Shown piece after piece: positions 35,400 to 47,249 of a DNA stretch of 64,000 nt. Position numbers and translations under genes: made by a program. Below the pieces are notes generated by a model. The model was not told the DNA's origin and searched no databases. It saw only the letters and a list, made by a program, of their open reading frames with translations. The DNA lies in the NCBI GenBank assembly GCA_010909165.1, contig MU008180.1:557884-621883 (forward strand), read 5' to 3'. Within the stretch, counting starts at the first letter, position 1. Each line of letters begins with the position of its first letter. The stretch comes from Anthoceros angustus (taxonomy: Eukaryota; Streptophyta; Anthocerotopsida; Anthocerotales; Anthocerotaceae).

Positions 35400-36870
35400 G
35401 TGGTCACCGGGATTGTCTTTGGTCCATGATGAGTCAATGCATGTCATGGTCCTTGGATTGGGAAATGCCCATGTCGTGCAGTCATTTGTCCTTCGCCATG
35501 ACATGTACATGCATGACATGGTCCACGGACATCGCATGACTTGGGCCATGACATGTATATGCATGTCATGGGCTTGACCATGGCATGCATTTACATGTCA
35601 TGGCGACATATATAGTCACGAATATCTCGCTCACATATAGCGGCGGCCACATTACGGCATTTCGAGGGCCAAGGACAAATGCGACCTCCTGTCATTGCAC
35701 AAGGATTTATTTGTCCTTGGGCCTCGACATGTGCATGTCATGGCCCATGGTCTTCATGTCCTTGGCCCATGGCGTGCATATACATGTCATGGGCCAAGGA
35801 CATGCATATGCATGTGTCCATGTGATGGTCAAGGAAACATTTTTCCTTTGACCATGAAATGTATATGCATGTGTCATCTTGCGCGACATTTATATAATAG
35901 CCATGGGCCAAGGACATTTATATAATTGCCATGGGCCAAGGACAAATTTGTCCTTGGGCCATGACATGTATATTACAAATTTTCATGCAAGGACCCTTGG
36001 CCCATGGCATAATGGCATGGTCAAGACCAGGACATGAACGCCATTTCGTGGGCCAAGGACACATTTGTCCTTGGCCCACGCAACTATATACATGGCATGG
36101 TGTGGCCCAGACATAAATTTTCATGCCGTGGGCCAAGGACAAATTGTCCACGGCCCGGGACATGTAAATTCATGTCATGGAAGGATTTGTCCTTGGCCCG
36201 GAAAGGCGATGCCACATATTGGTGTCTATATATGTATAGCAGATGAGTGTGGTGTAGACTTCATTTGGGAGGACATGCTATTATGAGGACTTAAAACACA
36301 AGGAGCGCATGATGAGGTGGCCAAACATGCATGGGGATGGGCCTAGTTGTCATGGGCCAAGGACAACTTTGAGCTTGGCCCATGACATGTAAATGCATGG
36401 CATGGTCTTAACCATGACATGCATATACATGGGCCAAGGACAAAGTTGTGCTTTACATGACATATGGATGTCATGGGCCAAGGAAAACTTTGTCCGCCCA
36501 TGACATGCATGCATGCATGCATGTGAGGACATGCATATGCATATATATGACATGACATTTATACATGCCATGGGCCAAGGACAAAGTTGTCCTTGGCCCA
36601 TGATGTCATATATATGCATGTCATGGGCCAAGGACAACTTTGTCCTTGGCCCATGGCATGTATATGCATGTCATCAATGACACATGTATACATGACATGG
36701 TCCAATGAAAATGTTTCCTTGGACCATGTCATGTATATCATGGTCATGTCATGGTGGGCCATGACATGTATATGCATGTTATGGGCCAGGACATGGACCA
36801 TGGGCCATGACATGGACGATTTCGAGGCCCAAGGACAAATAGTTCCTTGGGCAATGACAAGCGGCATATG
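35400..36870. repeat. Palindrome-dense array (CATGGGCCAAGGACAA / TTGTCCTTGGCCCATG)
   Basis: Built from two nested palindromes: one of about 34 bases made of CATGGGCCAAGGACAA and its complement (near-perfect at 36,569-36,602 and 36,622-36,655), and a shorter ACATGTATATGCATGT type joining them. The combined unit is about 53-55 bases. Half-units in either orientation occur more than 20 times across about 1.5 kb, denser to the right. Frames in it are artefacts of the repeat. The region lies inside the CACTA element, upstream of TNP2. Confidence 0.92.
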
Positions 36871-36899
36871 TCCTCGGCCCTCGAAATGACTGTGAATGT

Positions 36900-39800
36900 T
36901 CTTGGCCGTCGAAATGTGTGCGGAATTTGGTGACTATATATGTCTACGAGTGATAAGTGTGGTCATCGATTGATTAGGTCCCACTTGTTATAATGAGGAG
37001 TTGAGACATAAGGGGCGATGAGGTGGCAAACTTTGAATGGCGCCGTGATGCAATGTCGATGCGGCATCGCATGCACGGTCAGAGACATGGCCTATTACTT
37101 ACTGACCACAGTGTTACTTCCACTTGCATCTTCAATCAATCTGCAGTTGCAATCTTTTGTCTCGGTTCGCTCTCAAGCTTTCGACTTTCTTGGCTTACAA
37201 AGATGGTGTGGGGCGTGGACTTGAGGATTTGGTGAGGCCTCGCACCGACTTCAACTCGCCGTGACACAGCCGGTGAAGATGGCGTTGCGCTCGGAGGCGT
37301 CGCCGTCTGCGCGAGCAATGGCGATATGGCGGCAGAGCGGCTGGTGGTGGGCAAGCACTGAGTGAGGGACCACGTGCGGCACGTGGTCATGGAAGTGTCA
37401 CGGCTCGGCGGTGGGAAGCAGCGGAGGTGGAAAGCGGTGGGTGGACCCATAGACTCCATCGAGGCGGCAGGGAGGCGTGGCGGAGGGTGGCACAGTGACA
37501 ACAGACACAGGGAGCGCCACCATGAAGATGGGCGGGCAAGTGTCCCTTCCAAGGTTGCGGAGGCGGTGATGGCGATGCCCAGCAAGTTGCACGAGGGTGG
37601 GGATGGGAAGGAAGATGCTTCCACCATCAACCCCCTGGGAGGGAGCGCACCGCTCCTATGGGCGATTCGGCTGCTCGGAGGGTTTTGGTCCTCTGGAGTG
37701 GCGGAGGTGGCCCTTCCTGGAGCAGTGGTCCTGGGAGCGAACATCGGTCCCCCGCCCTTGTGGCATGGATGCCCTAGCAAGTGCGCTCACGGGCCGCCCA
37801 TCCCACTCCCGGGAGGGGACCACTTGCCTATGCCTGCAATGCGAGCGAGGTGCACGCGAGCCAAGGGAGGAAGGGCATGCTCCCACCTCCACCGTGAAGA
37901 ACAAGGATGTGGGAGATGAGGACAGGTTGAGGGGCAAGCCCGGAGGCCGAGACGCCGACTCGAGGCGGATGGAAATGGCGAGGCGAGGACAATTGCGAGG
38001 ATGAGAGGTGGGTGACATGGAAGAACGGGTGGCGAGGGGTCCCCACCGCAACTCCGGCAGAGATAGGAGAACTCACCACACTGCCGCTCGGCAACTCGCC
38101 ATTGTCGAGCTCCACGGGCGGGGAGGAGTGTTTATGGTCATCACCTGTGCGATGGAGGTTGGGTCGAAAATGAGGATCGGTGATCGGTGGAGGATGAAGA
38201 AGGCTGAGGAGGGCCTTCCATCCGTGTCTTGGAGCTAGTGTGTGCGAAGATGGCGTTGATGGTGCCGTGGACAAGCCATGACGAGTCCGAGGGTGAGTAT
38301 GGTAGAGATTGAGTTTCCGGTGTCGAGGGATGAGATTGTGGCGAGGTTTGCGGTGCATCACGGACAAGGAACCTAGCGAAGAAGGTGAGGCAAGGCGCAT
38401 TGATATGGAGGGAGAAGGGTAAGGATGCGAAATGGCTCCATCCGCCGAATGTCTAGAAGGCATGGAGGAAGGCCGTGGGCGAGGTGGTTCGTTGCACAAG
38501 AATGGGGGTGTGGCCAACACCTCCAGCTGCAACGTCTGCAAGGCTGCAAAAGCATGATCAAGGGACCAATCCCTTTGGTCCACTAGGGGCGAAAGATTTT
38601 GAAAGGAAGTTCGTACAGCGGTGGGGAGGGCAGCGGTGAGGAGGCTGTGGGCAGCGAGGAATGGCTTGGAGAACATGCCGGAGTATTGAGAGGTAAGGGA
38701 AAAGGCATGGTGGCGGTGAGAGGGCAAGTGGGCGAGGCAACGCTTGTCGTGATGTGATCACAGGTGGCATGTGCGGGATGCTTGGAGCAGGAATGCAAGA
38801 GGAAGCAATGGGCGAGGCGGGCGGTACACATGCAGGCGTTGAAGAGGGTGGGGGGACAACGAGGGAGAGGGAGGAAGGCGGTTGCTGGTGGGCAGGCTGG
38901 AAGAAGGGGGACAAGGTGGAAGTGGTGGCACACGGAGGATCACACGGGCGTGTCGAAAAGTGTAAGTGCAAATGTGTAACATGTCATGCAAATGGCGATG
39001 CAATGGGCGAAATCGCTGTGCTTTCTTGCAGCCATGGTGGTCGTAAAAGAAGCCGGTGGAAGGATGTGTGGGAAAGCAGAGCACATGAGGCGTGAGCAAG
39101 GGAAGCGGGCACCAAGCATGACACCAACAAGCAAAGGAAGAAAAGCGGGTTCTACACGGAAGAAGAAGAAGAATCCTCCGAGGACAACCAATGAGTGTAG
39201 GGTGTCCAAGAAGCCTAAGTAGCATAGGATTTAGTTTTATGTAGGAAGAAAGTGAGGGCTTCGAGTTAGCGCCATCTAGATGAATGTGTGGTTCGGGCGC
39301 GGTGGTGATGTGAAGGCGAAAGGGAGAAGCTTGGCTGCACGAATCGATGACTCGATGTGAGACAATTGTGACATTCTTGTTTTGTGACAAGCGAATTCTT
39401 TGGTAGGTGTGGGTTGAAATACGATTGCTAGGTTTCTTTGCATGTGTGAAAAAACGACCAGCGAGGGGTTAAGCGTGACGCCATTGCTCATGTGCGGACA
39501 AAAGCATGGGATTAGTCCTCATGTACCACCCTTTCCCAATTTCGGGACATCAAGGTATGTATGTATAAAGGAACCTAGTTGTCCATGCACTCGCGTTGGT
39601 GGAGTGGAGGAGGCGGATGGTGACGAACAAGCGGTCGCGTGTTGAAGCCCGAGTCAAGCGATTTTGCAAGCGCAACAACAAAAGAGGTGAGGCGGTCGAC
39701 AATATGCGATATAGCCGCTCGGCGAGAAACGATATCATCGAAATAAAAATCATAATCCTGTTGTTCATGTATGTCCGTATCTACAAGTAGGTACGTACGA

Positions 39801-40300
39801 AGGTAATGTGTATTCTATCTCTACCAGTATATCAGGCAAAAGCCATAAACAAATAGTATACAAGCCAATAATAGCTATGGTAAGCCATAAACAATTAGTA
39901 TACAAGCCAATAATAGCTATGGTAGGGAAAACAGGTTGATATAGGAATTATGGCTGTCAGGTGGTAGAGGAAGGAGACAATTAATGAGAGACAATTAATG
40001 AGCATGTTAGTGTGATATCCAGGTTTGGGCGCCATTAACAATAGTTGTGAGAGAGTGCAATGAAGAGCAATAGGAAAAACATTAACTAATTGTACTTCCA
40101 ATGGGGTGTAATAAAGGGGGATAGAGAGAGAGGGTCCTTGTTATCATGTTGCATTTGCATGAGGGAATTCATAAACAATGCGTATGAGAGGGATGTAGTT
40201 AAGAGGGTGAAGTGGTAGGAGAGAGAGCAAGGTTCGTGTTAAGATTGTAGGCCCAATGGAAAGAAATGACAAACTTAATACCAAGCCTCCAAATGATGTT
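36900..40300. other. Right interior of the CACTA element: no secure gene
   Basis: GC-rich up to about 39,200 with long but motif-free frames on both strands (37,136-37,780 -, 37,362-37,919 +, 37,828-38,727 -), then AT-rich. A 39-base direct repeat (AGCCATAAACAA-TAGTATACAAGCC type) occurs twice at 39,840-39,920. A further element-encoded protein may have existed here but I cannot show it. Confidence 0.35.
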
Positions 40301-40344
40301 GCAAGTTACAAGTGTAACATAAAATTGCAACAACGATAACATAG

Positions 40345-40361
40345 GGGCCATTTCTAGTAGG
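40345..40361 (-). repeat. Right terminal inverted repeat of the CACTA element
   Basis: GGCCATTTCTAGTAGG, followed by the AGA target duplication. Confidence 0.85.
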
Positions 40362-41131
40362 AGAGTGGCTTCGCTTCAATGGTCCGGGCCTTCGCCCGCA
40401 CACCCATGGGATTATGCTCGTCGAGTCCACCGGTGGCATAACCATTTTTGGGTCTCCTCCTCGAGCTTGGTGCACTGTCACCAACTTCTCCTTCTCAATG
40501 ACCTTGGCATGAAGCACAGGGGTGACCACGTCGATCTTAGTGGCATGCTGGTCACGGCAAAGTGCCACCAGAGAGCACGAACTCACCACGTCAGCTCGGG
40601 CATGCTGGTCATGGCAAAGTGCCATTAGTGCACGAGAAGTGACCACTTCTTGTCGAGTGTCCACTGGCACACATATCCCCATATGCCGTCGTGCAGCACT
40701 TCGGCATCCAGTGCCTGTGCATCCACATGTGGGCCTAGGGGTCAACATCCGCTTGAATAACTCCCATCTCATGGCGAGGCCATGGGTACTTCTGTTTTTC
40801 TCCTTCACAACTACACAATGCGCACTTCAAGAGGGTGTCAAATTCCACATCCAGGGCTTCCCTTCAAGCTCCACTCTTGCCGCAATCAAGTGCAAGGCCT
40901 CCCAGTTGGAGTGAAAGGCCCGTTAACCCGGCCCGCAATGGCTCCTGCATGTTGATCTCGCCAGCCATTGTGCACAAACCCGTGGAAGAGCAGTTCTTCA
41001 ACCGTGTTGTTCTCACTTGTTGCTCCTAGAGTTGGGGCTGCCACACATGTTGCCATAAGGTGCATCATCTTCAACTACCTGTGGTGTGGCGGGATGCCTC
41101 GGCACATAGTCAGCCACCGGGAGGGTTTGCC
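40362..41131. repeat. Duplicated segment, copy A part 2
   Basis: Matches about 54,925-55,690 of copy B in the same orientation. Minus-strand frames include ATKIDVVTPVLHAKVIEKEK, shared with copy B. Bounded by the CACTA element on the left and by the copia LTR on the right. Confidence 0.88.
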
Positions 41132-41385
41132 CAAGATTTTATGCCTAATGTAGATCAATTATTATAGAATAATTACATTGTTGGATCAAGAAAGAAGTAA
41201 GTTGCTTATGCATGAAAGACAACTAAACTAGATTTAATGAAGCGTTGTGTATCATTCACTTAGAGATCGTAACCCTAATGAAACGACACCATGTATCTAG
41301 AAAATGAAACCCTAGCATATCTTGGTATATATGGATAACTTAAACCCCTAAACCCTAACTATGATATCAACATTGTATATCATTA
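41132..41385 (-). repeat. Left (3') LTR of the large copia element
   Basis: Aligns with 51,784-52,042 over its full length. It contains a telomere-like AAACCCCTAAACCCTAAC stretch. Its outermost bases (CAAGATTTTATG) are damaged relative to TGAAGATTTTATGG in the partner. Confidence 0.9.
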
Positions 41386-42450
41386 CTCCCACTTGTTGTA
41401 AATAGTTAAATGGCCCCTTCAAAACAACTGCTCGTGAGGAGTTGAGCTCCGGGTTTGCCAATCTTCCGTTTTGCCATCTAGTGGTGGTAGAGCTTTACGC
41501 CCATCTCGCATGTCTTTACGGACACTATATGGAATGTCATGTGTTGTACGAAGGTGAAGCCCGAGGGCCGCTCCTTTATAATTCTCCTTTACGCCTCGCC
41601 TCATGACCGATCGCCTTGAGAGAAGGTTTGCAATGAGCCATATCGAGATGGCGTCACCGTCTTCAGTCGAGGGGTACTTTGCCCAAGAAGTCAGCCTTCA
41701 AAATGCTCTAGGGCTTGCCTGCTCGTACGAGGAGACTTCTACCGATAATTTTGAAAGGGGAATATACTAACCCCTTCTCGACACAAGACCCCTTGTCAAC
41801 GAAGAACACCTTACCTAAAACAAGATATTAGCCCTACTTTGATAATGCACACACCCTTTCTCGAGGTCATACCATGATAAATGCCGCACTTTCAAGTGAA
41901 CACCCTAGAAATGGAGCAGGAGAGGGTGCGGGCCGTGCATTTTGTAGAATGTTTAGAGGGCTGCCATTTTCATATGTTTGGCAACCGAAAACTTTTACTT
42001 TGAAGTGGTGGAACACAATGAAAACAATCTCCTACTGAGGAGTCTCATTTTAATCATCGTAAGAACATTGCAACAAACATCCGCTAAAGGAGGAGTGGTC
42101 ATCGGCATCGACATAGTCATTGAAGAGTGCGGCGACTCACATCCATGCCTTGCATCGACACCGAGTCAAGAACCACCGCCATATATTAGGATGCGGTCCA
42201 TATCGTCGCCTCAAAGTTATCGTTCTCCTCCATTGCTTGCTGCCTTCAATAGTATCATTTCACAGGCCCACCATCGACGGTGTGGGCGCCACACAAAGAT
42301 CTAGGGTTTCGCGACCCTCATCCAAAAGGTCGTCGTAGTCTTCAACCTTCCGCTCAATGCAACCACTTGGGCTTTAAGGCAATGCCAGCGTCCTTAAAAT
42401 GAACAAAGTTAGTTGCCCATGCAAGCATCCTTAAAATCAACAAAGTTGAG
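41386..42450. other. Left interior of the large copia element: unrecognised
   Basis: Should be the 3' end of pol on the minus strand (RNase H), but no RNase H motif can be read. No gene is supported. The sequence may be replaced by later insertions, given the SINE-like and GC-rich blocks that follow. Confidence 0.35.
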
Positions 42451-42454
42451 TTAT

Positions 42455-42540
42455 TAAAAAGATATAGGTTTTGAACCCTGATCCTATTCATTACTAATCC
42501 TTTTTCCCAAACACTAGACCAACAATCCCAAGTTGGAAAC
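42455..42540 (-). repeat. Second tRNA-like pol III promoter (possible SINE head)
   Basis: The minus strand reads TTGGTCTAGTGTTTGG (A-box-like, about 42,521-42,506) and GGGTTCAAAACC (B box, 42,478-42,467). Spacing is in the range used by tRNA-derived SINEs. The rest of the tRNA fold is not convincing. Confidence 0.4.
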
Positions 42541-42574
42541 CAATGGAGCCACTACATATTTATTTTCTCAAAGA

Positions 42575-43380
42575 CGATATGAGGAGGGCCTGGGCGGCCA
42601 CTGGCAGTATGAGCGGGTGTGCTAGGGGAGGCGGCCTGGCCAAGGCGTGGCGTGTTGGTGGGGCGCGGCCGGCGGCAAGGCGGGGGCGTACCGGCCAGGC
42701 GCCCATGGGCAAGGTGTGCTAGAAGTGCGCGGCGGCAGGCGCCATGGGCGAGGTATGTGGGAGGGGCGGCCGGCCCGGCGCCCATGGGGTGTGCGGGGGC
42801 GCTGAGGCCGGGCAGGGCAGGCGTGTTGAAGTCTTGGCCGGCCGCCCATGGTGGTGTTAGGGGAGGCGGCCGGCGGGCGGCGCCATGAGTGGCTGGCTCT
42901 TGGGGGCACGGCGGCCGCGCCTCCCTAGCTCCACCCTGACCGGTGGTGCTTGGGGAGGCGCCCGGCCGGCCGCCGCAGCCTGCTTGCCGTGGTGGCCGAT
43001 GGGTGGCGTGTGTGGAGGGAGGCGGCCCGTGTGCGCCAACCACCGTGGGGTGGGCAACGGAGTGGCGCCTGGCGGGGCGGCCGGCCGGCGCCTCCTCACG
43101 CGCCACCGTGGTGGGTCGTATGGGTGGTGCGTGGAGGGAGGGCCGCGGCCTTCCGAGCCCTCCACCCGTCAGCGCCGGTGGTGGTGCGAGGCGGGCGCCG
43201 GCCGGCGCCATCCCTCCCGCGCGCACCACACAACCCCGGCGGGTGGTCGCGCGGATAGGGGCGCCGCCGGCCGCCGCCTCCTCCACGTGCCACCAGCATA
43301 AGGCTGGTGGTGCAGGGAGGGCGCCGCCGGCCGCCTCCTCCACGCGCCCATTGTGGCCCTCCTTCCACACCCCATCGTGG
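42575..43380. repeat. Extremely GC-rich imperfect repeat block
   Basis: About 800 bases dominated by GGGGAGGCGGCCGG, GGCGCCATGGG and GCCGCCGGCCGC modules in changing order. Long open frames exist on both strands (to 272 codons, minus), all Ala/Gly/Pro/Arg-rich; this is expected when stop codons are rare and is not evidence of a gene. Composition is wholly unlike the surrounding retrotransposon, so it is probably a later insertion. Confidence 0.7.
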
Positions 43381-43534
43381 CACCGCGAATTCGGTGGGCT
43401 AACCTTAGAAGCAACCTTGGAATGAAGCTAACCTTAGAAGCAAATGCGAAATCGAGCTTGCCATTCAAGAATCTTTTTTGACATCAAACATTTGCGATTC
43501 ATAGTCCTTATAGGGGTGTGCACATAATGCTCGT

Positions 43535-45015
43535 ATGGTTGGCGAGTTTCACAACCTGAGCGAATGTCTCCAAATAGTCCAAGCCTCGGAACTTGTGAAA
43601 ATCCACGAGCCACTAGTCTTTGTACCTATCGAAGGTACCATCAGCCTTGACTTTCAATTTGAAGACCCACTTACAAGACACCATTTTCAGGAGGTAATTT
43701 TGACAACTCCCATGTGCCGTTCTCAATCAATGAGTCATATTAATTTATAGCTTTCCACTCCTTGTGATCTCGTGCTCAAAGCCTCGGCATAAGACCGTGG
43801 TTCTCTGAGTGGTCGAGGTTAGTAGCGACCTTCATGTGAAATACGATAATCGAGGCACGATAATAATCAGGAGGTCGACGTTCTCGAGTAGGGTAACGTC
43901 GAGCAAGCTCTGGCTCAGGTTCTTGTTCAAGTTGAGGGTCTAGATCTTGTTCAAGTTCAGGTTCTGAAACATAATCTTCTTCCTCGTCAGTTGCATTCTG
44001 ATCAGCTTCATCGTCAGCTGTTGCATCAGCAAGTGCTTGATCTGGTTGAGGAATGTGATCCTGTACATCTGGCAGTGGCATGTCAAGTTGAATTCGTGTT
44101 GAGTTCTTCTTCAAACACCGATTTTCCCTCCTGCGGAACATTTTCATCACTGCACGAGTACCATGATCTGTCAGATCATAATGAGAAAGCTCAAGACTAT
44201 CCTCAGGGTCATCAGGTTCAGGAGCATGAACATGTGCTCCCCAAGCCCAAGTCTTTGTTTCATCGAAGGTAACACTTCAGCATAAATGACCTTGTTAGAA
44301 GGAACATCATATAGTTTATATGCTTTTATCCCTCCGTGTCAACATGAGCAACTGCTGCAGCCGCGAAAGCTTGGTTCGCCATCCGGTATGAAGGCATATG
44401 CAAGGCAGCCAAACGTCCTCAAGTCTTTGGATGGATGGCTTTGCTGTAAGCTTCATAAGGAGTTTTGCCTTCTTGGCATGGTGGGTAACCGTTCGAAAGG
44501 TTGAGGTCATCAAAGCCTACGCCCATGGGTAAAGGCGGTTGAGCATCATCGAATGAGGAGACCATCTCCTGCGGTGTGAGATTCAAACTGCCACTCCATT
44601 CTGGGGAGTGTATACCTTTGTGAGTTGGCGTCAATGCCTTCATCTTTCAGGCTGAATTCATTAGAGGTGAATTCCCGCCATTGTCACGATCTTAGTGTCT
44701 TGAGCTGCTTTCCGTCCAACGCGTTAACTTGATGTATTCCTTGAAATAGGGCTTATTCGCTCTTGTTCTTGAGGATGTAGGTGGTGACAAATCGCTTTTG
44801 TCATCATAAGCGTTAAGAAATAACGCCCACCACCTATGGACGCTTGATAAGGGTCCACACAAATCAGATACAAGCTCAAGTACATCAAGCACGGTGAGGT
44901 GCTTTGTTCTTGAAAGCGTGTTTCTTGACAAAACACAAGCCTCACATAAGGGTATAGGAGTCAAGGGGCCAATAGGTCCATCTTGATCTGTGTCACCATT
45001 TTTTAGCTTTGCCAT
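43535..45015 (-). pseudogene. Copia pol remnant: integrase, linker and start of reverse transcriptase
   Basis: From right to left on the minus strand: LCEACVLSRNT (zinc-binding pre-integrase block) and LELVSDLCGPL with FLNAYDDKS (integrase core start) at 45,015-44,720. Integrase C-terminal fragments lie at 44,513-44,316, and the acidic linker ending RYPTRERRPPDYY at 44,150-43,860. The RT entry SLIENGTWEL with WVFKLKVKADGTFDRYKD is at about 43,730-43,625. Several frameshifts and stops. It belongs to the large copia element. Confidence 0.8.
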
Positions 45016-45968
45016 GGAGGATGACTAGGCGTGCATGCCACGAGCCTTTCTTTGTTTGTTGTGCGAGATGCAAGAGGCGTCTTGTGTCGGTGGGACTCGC
45101 TACTCCATGCAAATGGAGATGGGACATATCATGGTCCAAGACCCATGCGCAAGTACCTTTCTAGGGTCAAATGCATCTATGATTACATTTCTTGTGATAC
45201 GACATGGTATTGTGATTCAATCTTATAACGATCGGGTTTCTAGTCATCTCGGGCACATAGTAGACATCTTCTTGAGTGTGTTTCCGAGGGAACTATTAAC
45301 TCAAGCGCCACGACCCGGTGAGACTAGAGACCTATCGTCCCCAAGGTAAACATATTGATCGAAGCTATGTTTTAAATTCATTCCTATCAAAGCATGTGCG
45401 AGCACCGATTCTAAGAACCATTCGATGTTGGTTTTGATTCACTTTGGAGGAAAGACAAGGCGACAATGGACTAGCAAACTCCCTAGTCCCAATAGAGCCG
45501 ATGGGGTATTAACCTTTTTACCACAACATTTGATTCAAAGACCGGTTCCTCCTTGCGAGGAATTCCACTGCTTTTGCGGCACTCTTTTCCCAATGGCTGT
45601 GCAGCGATTGCACCACGGTGTTCACAGCTTCTTTTTTTTCTTCCCGGTGAGGATCCAGAGCTACCTCCCCGAAGAGTTTCCACCACCTCCTTTGGAGAAG
45701 GGCTTCTTCCTCCTCCTTGCCCTGGTGTGGGGCCTGTTGTTTTCCTCTTATGGTTGGTCCTGGCCGGCTTTTCAAAGATGGAACTCACGAGGCATGAGAA
45801 GCTCATTTCATTTCTATGCCTTGCTTTTAACTAACGAGCTTGTGTTTGAGCAGAGTGAGAAGTCAGGAAATGTGACCATGACTGCGAAGCGAAAGAAGGA
45901 GCCTCATCATTTCATCATCTCCGGCAACTTTGAGGCACCACAGTGAGGCTAGGGTCCTCAAGGTACTA
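45016..45968. other. Interior of the large copia element upstream of integrase: unassigned
   Basis: Expected to carry protease on the minus strand, but no DSG-type active site is readable. The plus frame 45,425-45,946 (FFFFPVRIQSYLPEEFPPPP) and its antisense partners are not convincing genes. Confidence 0.3.
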
Positions 45969-46110
45969 TGATAAAGACAAGCATATATTGAAAATAAGAG
46001 CATAATACAAAAGTAATCGTCGTCCATGTTTAAATAGTATATTAAGGATAACCTAATCAAACTAATCTACCACTAACCGAAAGTTAGGGTAAACACAATT
46101 AACTCTAACA
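45969..46110 (-). repeat. Left (3') LTR of the nested copia element
   Basis: 142 bases, same as 50,159-50,298 apart from a few small indels. Confidence 0.9.
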
Positions 46111-47080
46111 CCCCACTTAACCTAACGAGGTTAAAAGGAGTTAAAGCCACAAGAACACCACACCAAGTCCAGTAAACACGAGGAAACACAGCACAAGCGT
46201 GCAAACTAACTCCACCCGCGAGGACACATTTCCTCGCGATGGCGGCCACCAAGAATTATGCACGGTGATCGAGCTTAAAAGCCGCACCCATAGCACACAA
46301 ACCCGGGCACCACCGCTCAACACCACGAGTCCATCAGGTGATGCTCGCCACGCGCTCCATGAAAAATCCATGCCGCGACTCCGATCGACAATCTCAAGCC
46401 GATGGCGTCCGATAGTGCGCCAAGAACCACAAACGGTATGAAGCCGGGCGTGATCGATTCTCCACCAAGATCATCGCGCCACACTCGCACTCCAGCGCCA
46501 CGGAAAAAGGCGCCACGACGATCACGGTCGGCACCAAGTGACGGATGGCCCGCGACGGCGGGCTTACTTGCCGGGCGACAAAAAGCGAGACCGGTGGCGT
46601 CCGAGGCTCAATCAACAAAAGACGATCGATCTTTGTCAACGCCGGATGAGACACAAGCCGAGAACCACTCACGCGAAGAAATTACAAAAGGCGGTAGCGA
46701 GTCGAAGATGAGAGCAAAAGGGACCCGAGGACTTCGTGTTACACACAGTCGACACACGCCTTTCAAAGCATTTTGTTGTTGTTTTCGTTTGTGTTCGATT
46801 TGTGTGTGATCTGACTGGATTAAATAACAAAGTGTGATGCTTCACCATGCCAATCTCATTTCACTTATGTTCAGCATTTTGCAGGTCCATAAATCCCAAA
46901 AATACATAGGAGAGTATAGCTGAAAATTAGATAGTAATTCCATATTGTAGAAAACCAAGTGTCACTCTCCTCATATATATAAAATCGATTTTGATATAGG
47001 GGTTGGGAGCTTAAACTCCCTTAAACCCAAACTAGCAAGATGCTTAAAATGCCTAGGTTGTGAAAGACCCTTTGTCAATA
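46111..47080. other. Between 3' LTR and pol of the nested element: no gene
   Basis: The plus frame 46,402-46,809 is long but has no motif and runs against the element's direction. It may be an untranslated tail or a filler insertion. Confidence 0.35.
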
Positions 47081-47249
47081 TATCGTGCGTTTTACGAAGT
47101 CGCCACATATTGCACCGGACCAAACCACGTTACGCAACATCCCTAATATAATGATGATAAAGCTCGATATGCTTTGTTCTCGCATGAAACCTAGGATTAG
47201 CAACAAGAGCGATAGCCGACATATTGTCACAAAACAAGGAAGTGGCATC

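Larger units (their letters stand above)
25838..40361 (-). mobile_element. 14.5-kb CACTA-type (En/Spm) DNA transposon
   Basis: The ends are inverted: CCCTACTAGAAATGGCC at the left and its complement GGCCATTTCTAGTAGG at the right. A 3-base target duplication AGA (25,835-25,837 and 40,362-40,364) is diagnostic of the CACTA group. The uninterrupted duplicate at about 54,925 shows the empty site with a single AGA. Subterminal motifs of TTGTTACA and TTGTTGCAA type recur at 25,860-26,080 and, inverted, at 40,300-40,345. TNP2 transposase remnants lie on the minus strand. The TIR lacks the A of a perfect CACTACTAG. The element is probably immobile because TNP2 is broken. Confidence 0.85.

Noticed and set aside
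41340-41365. Interstitial telomere repeat
   Set aside because: Only about two repeats and duplicated exactly in the second LTR, so it is part of the LTR.
42552-43370. 272-codon minus-strand ORF
   Set aside because: Lies wholly in a GC-rich repeat block where stop codons are rare in every frame; Ala/Pro/Arg strings only.
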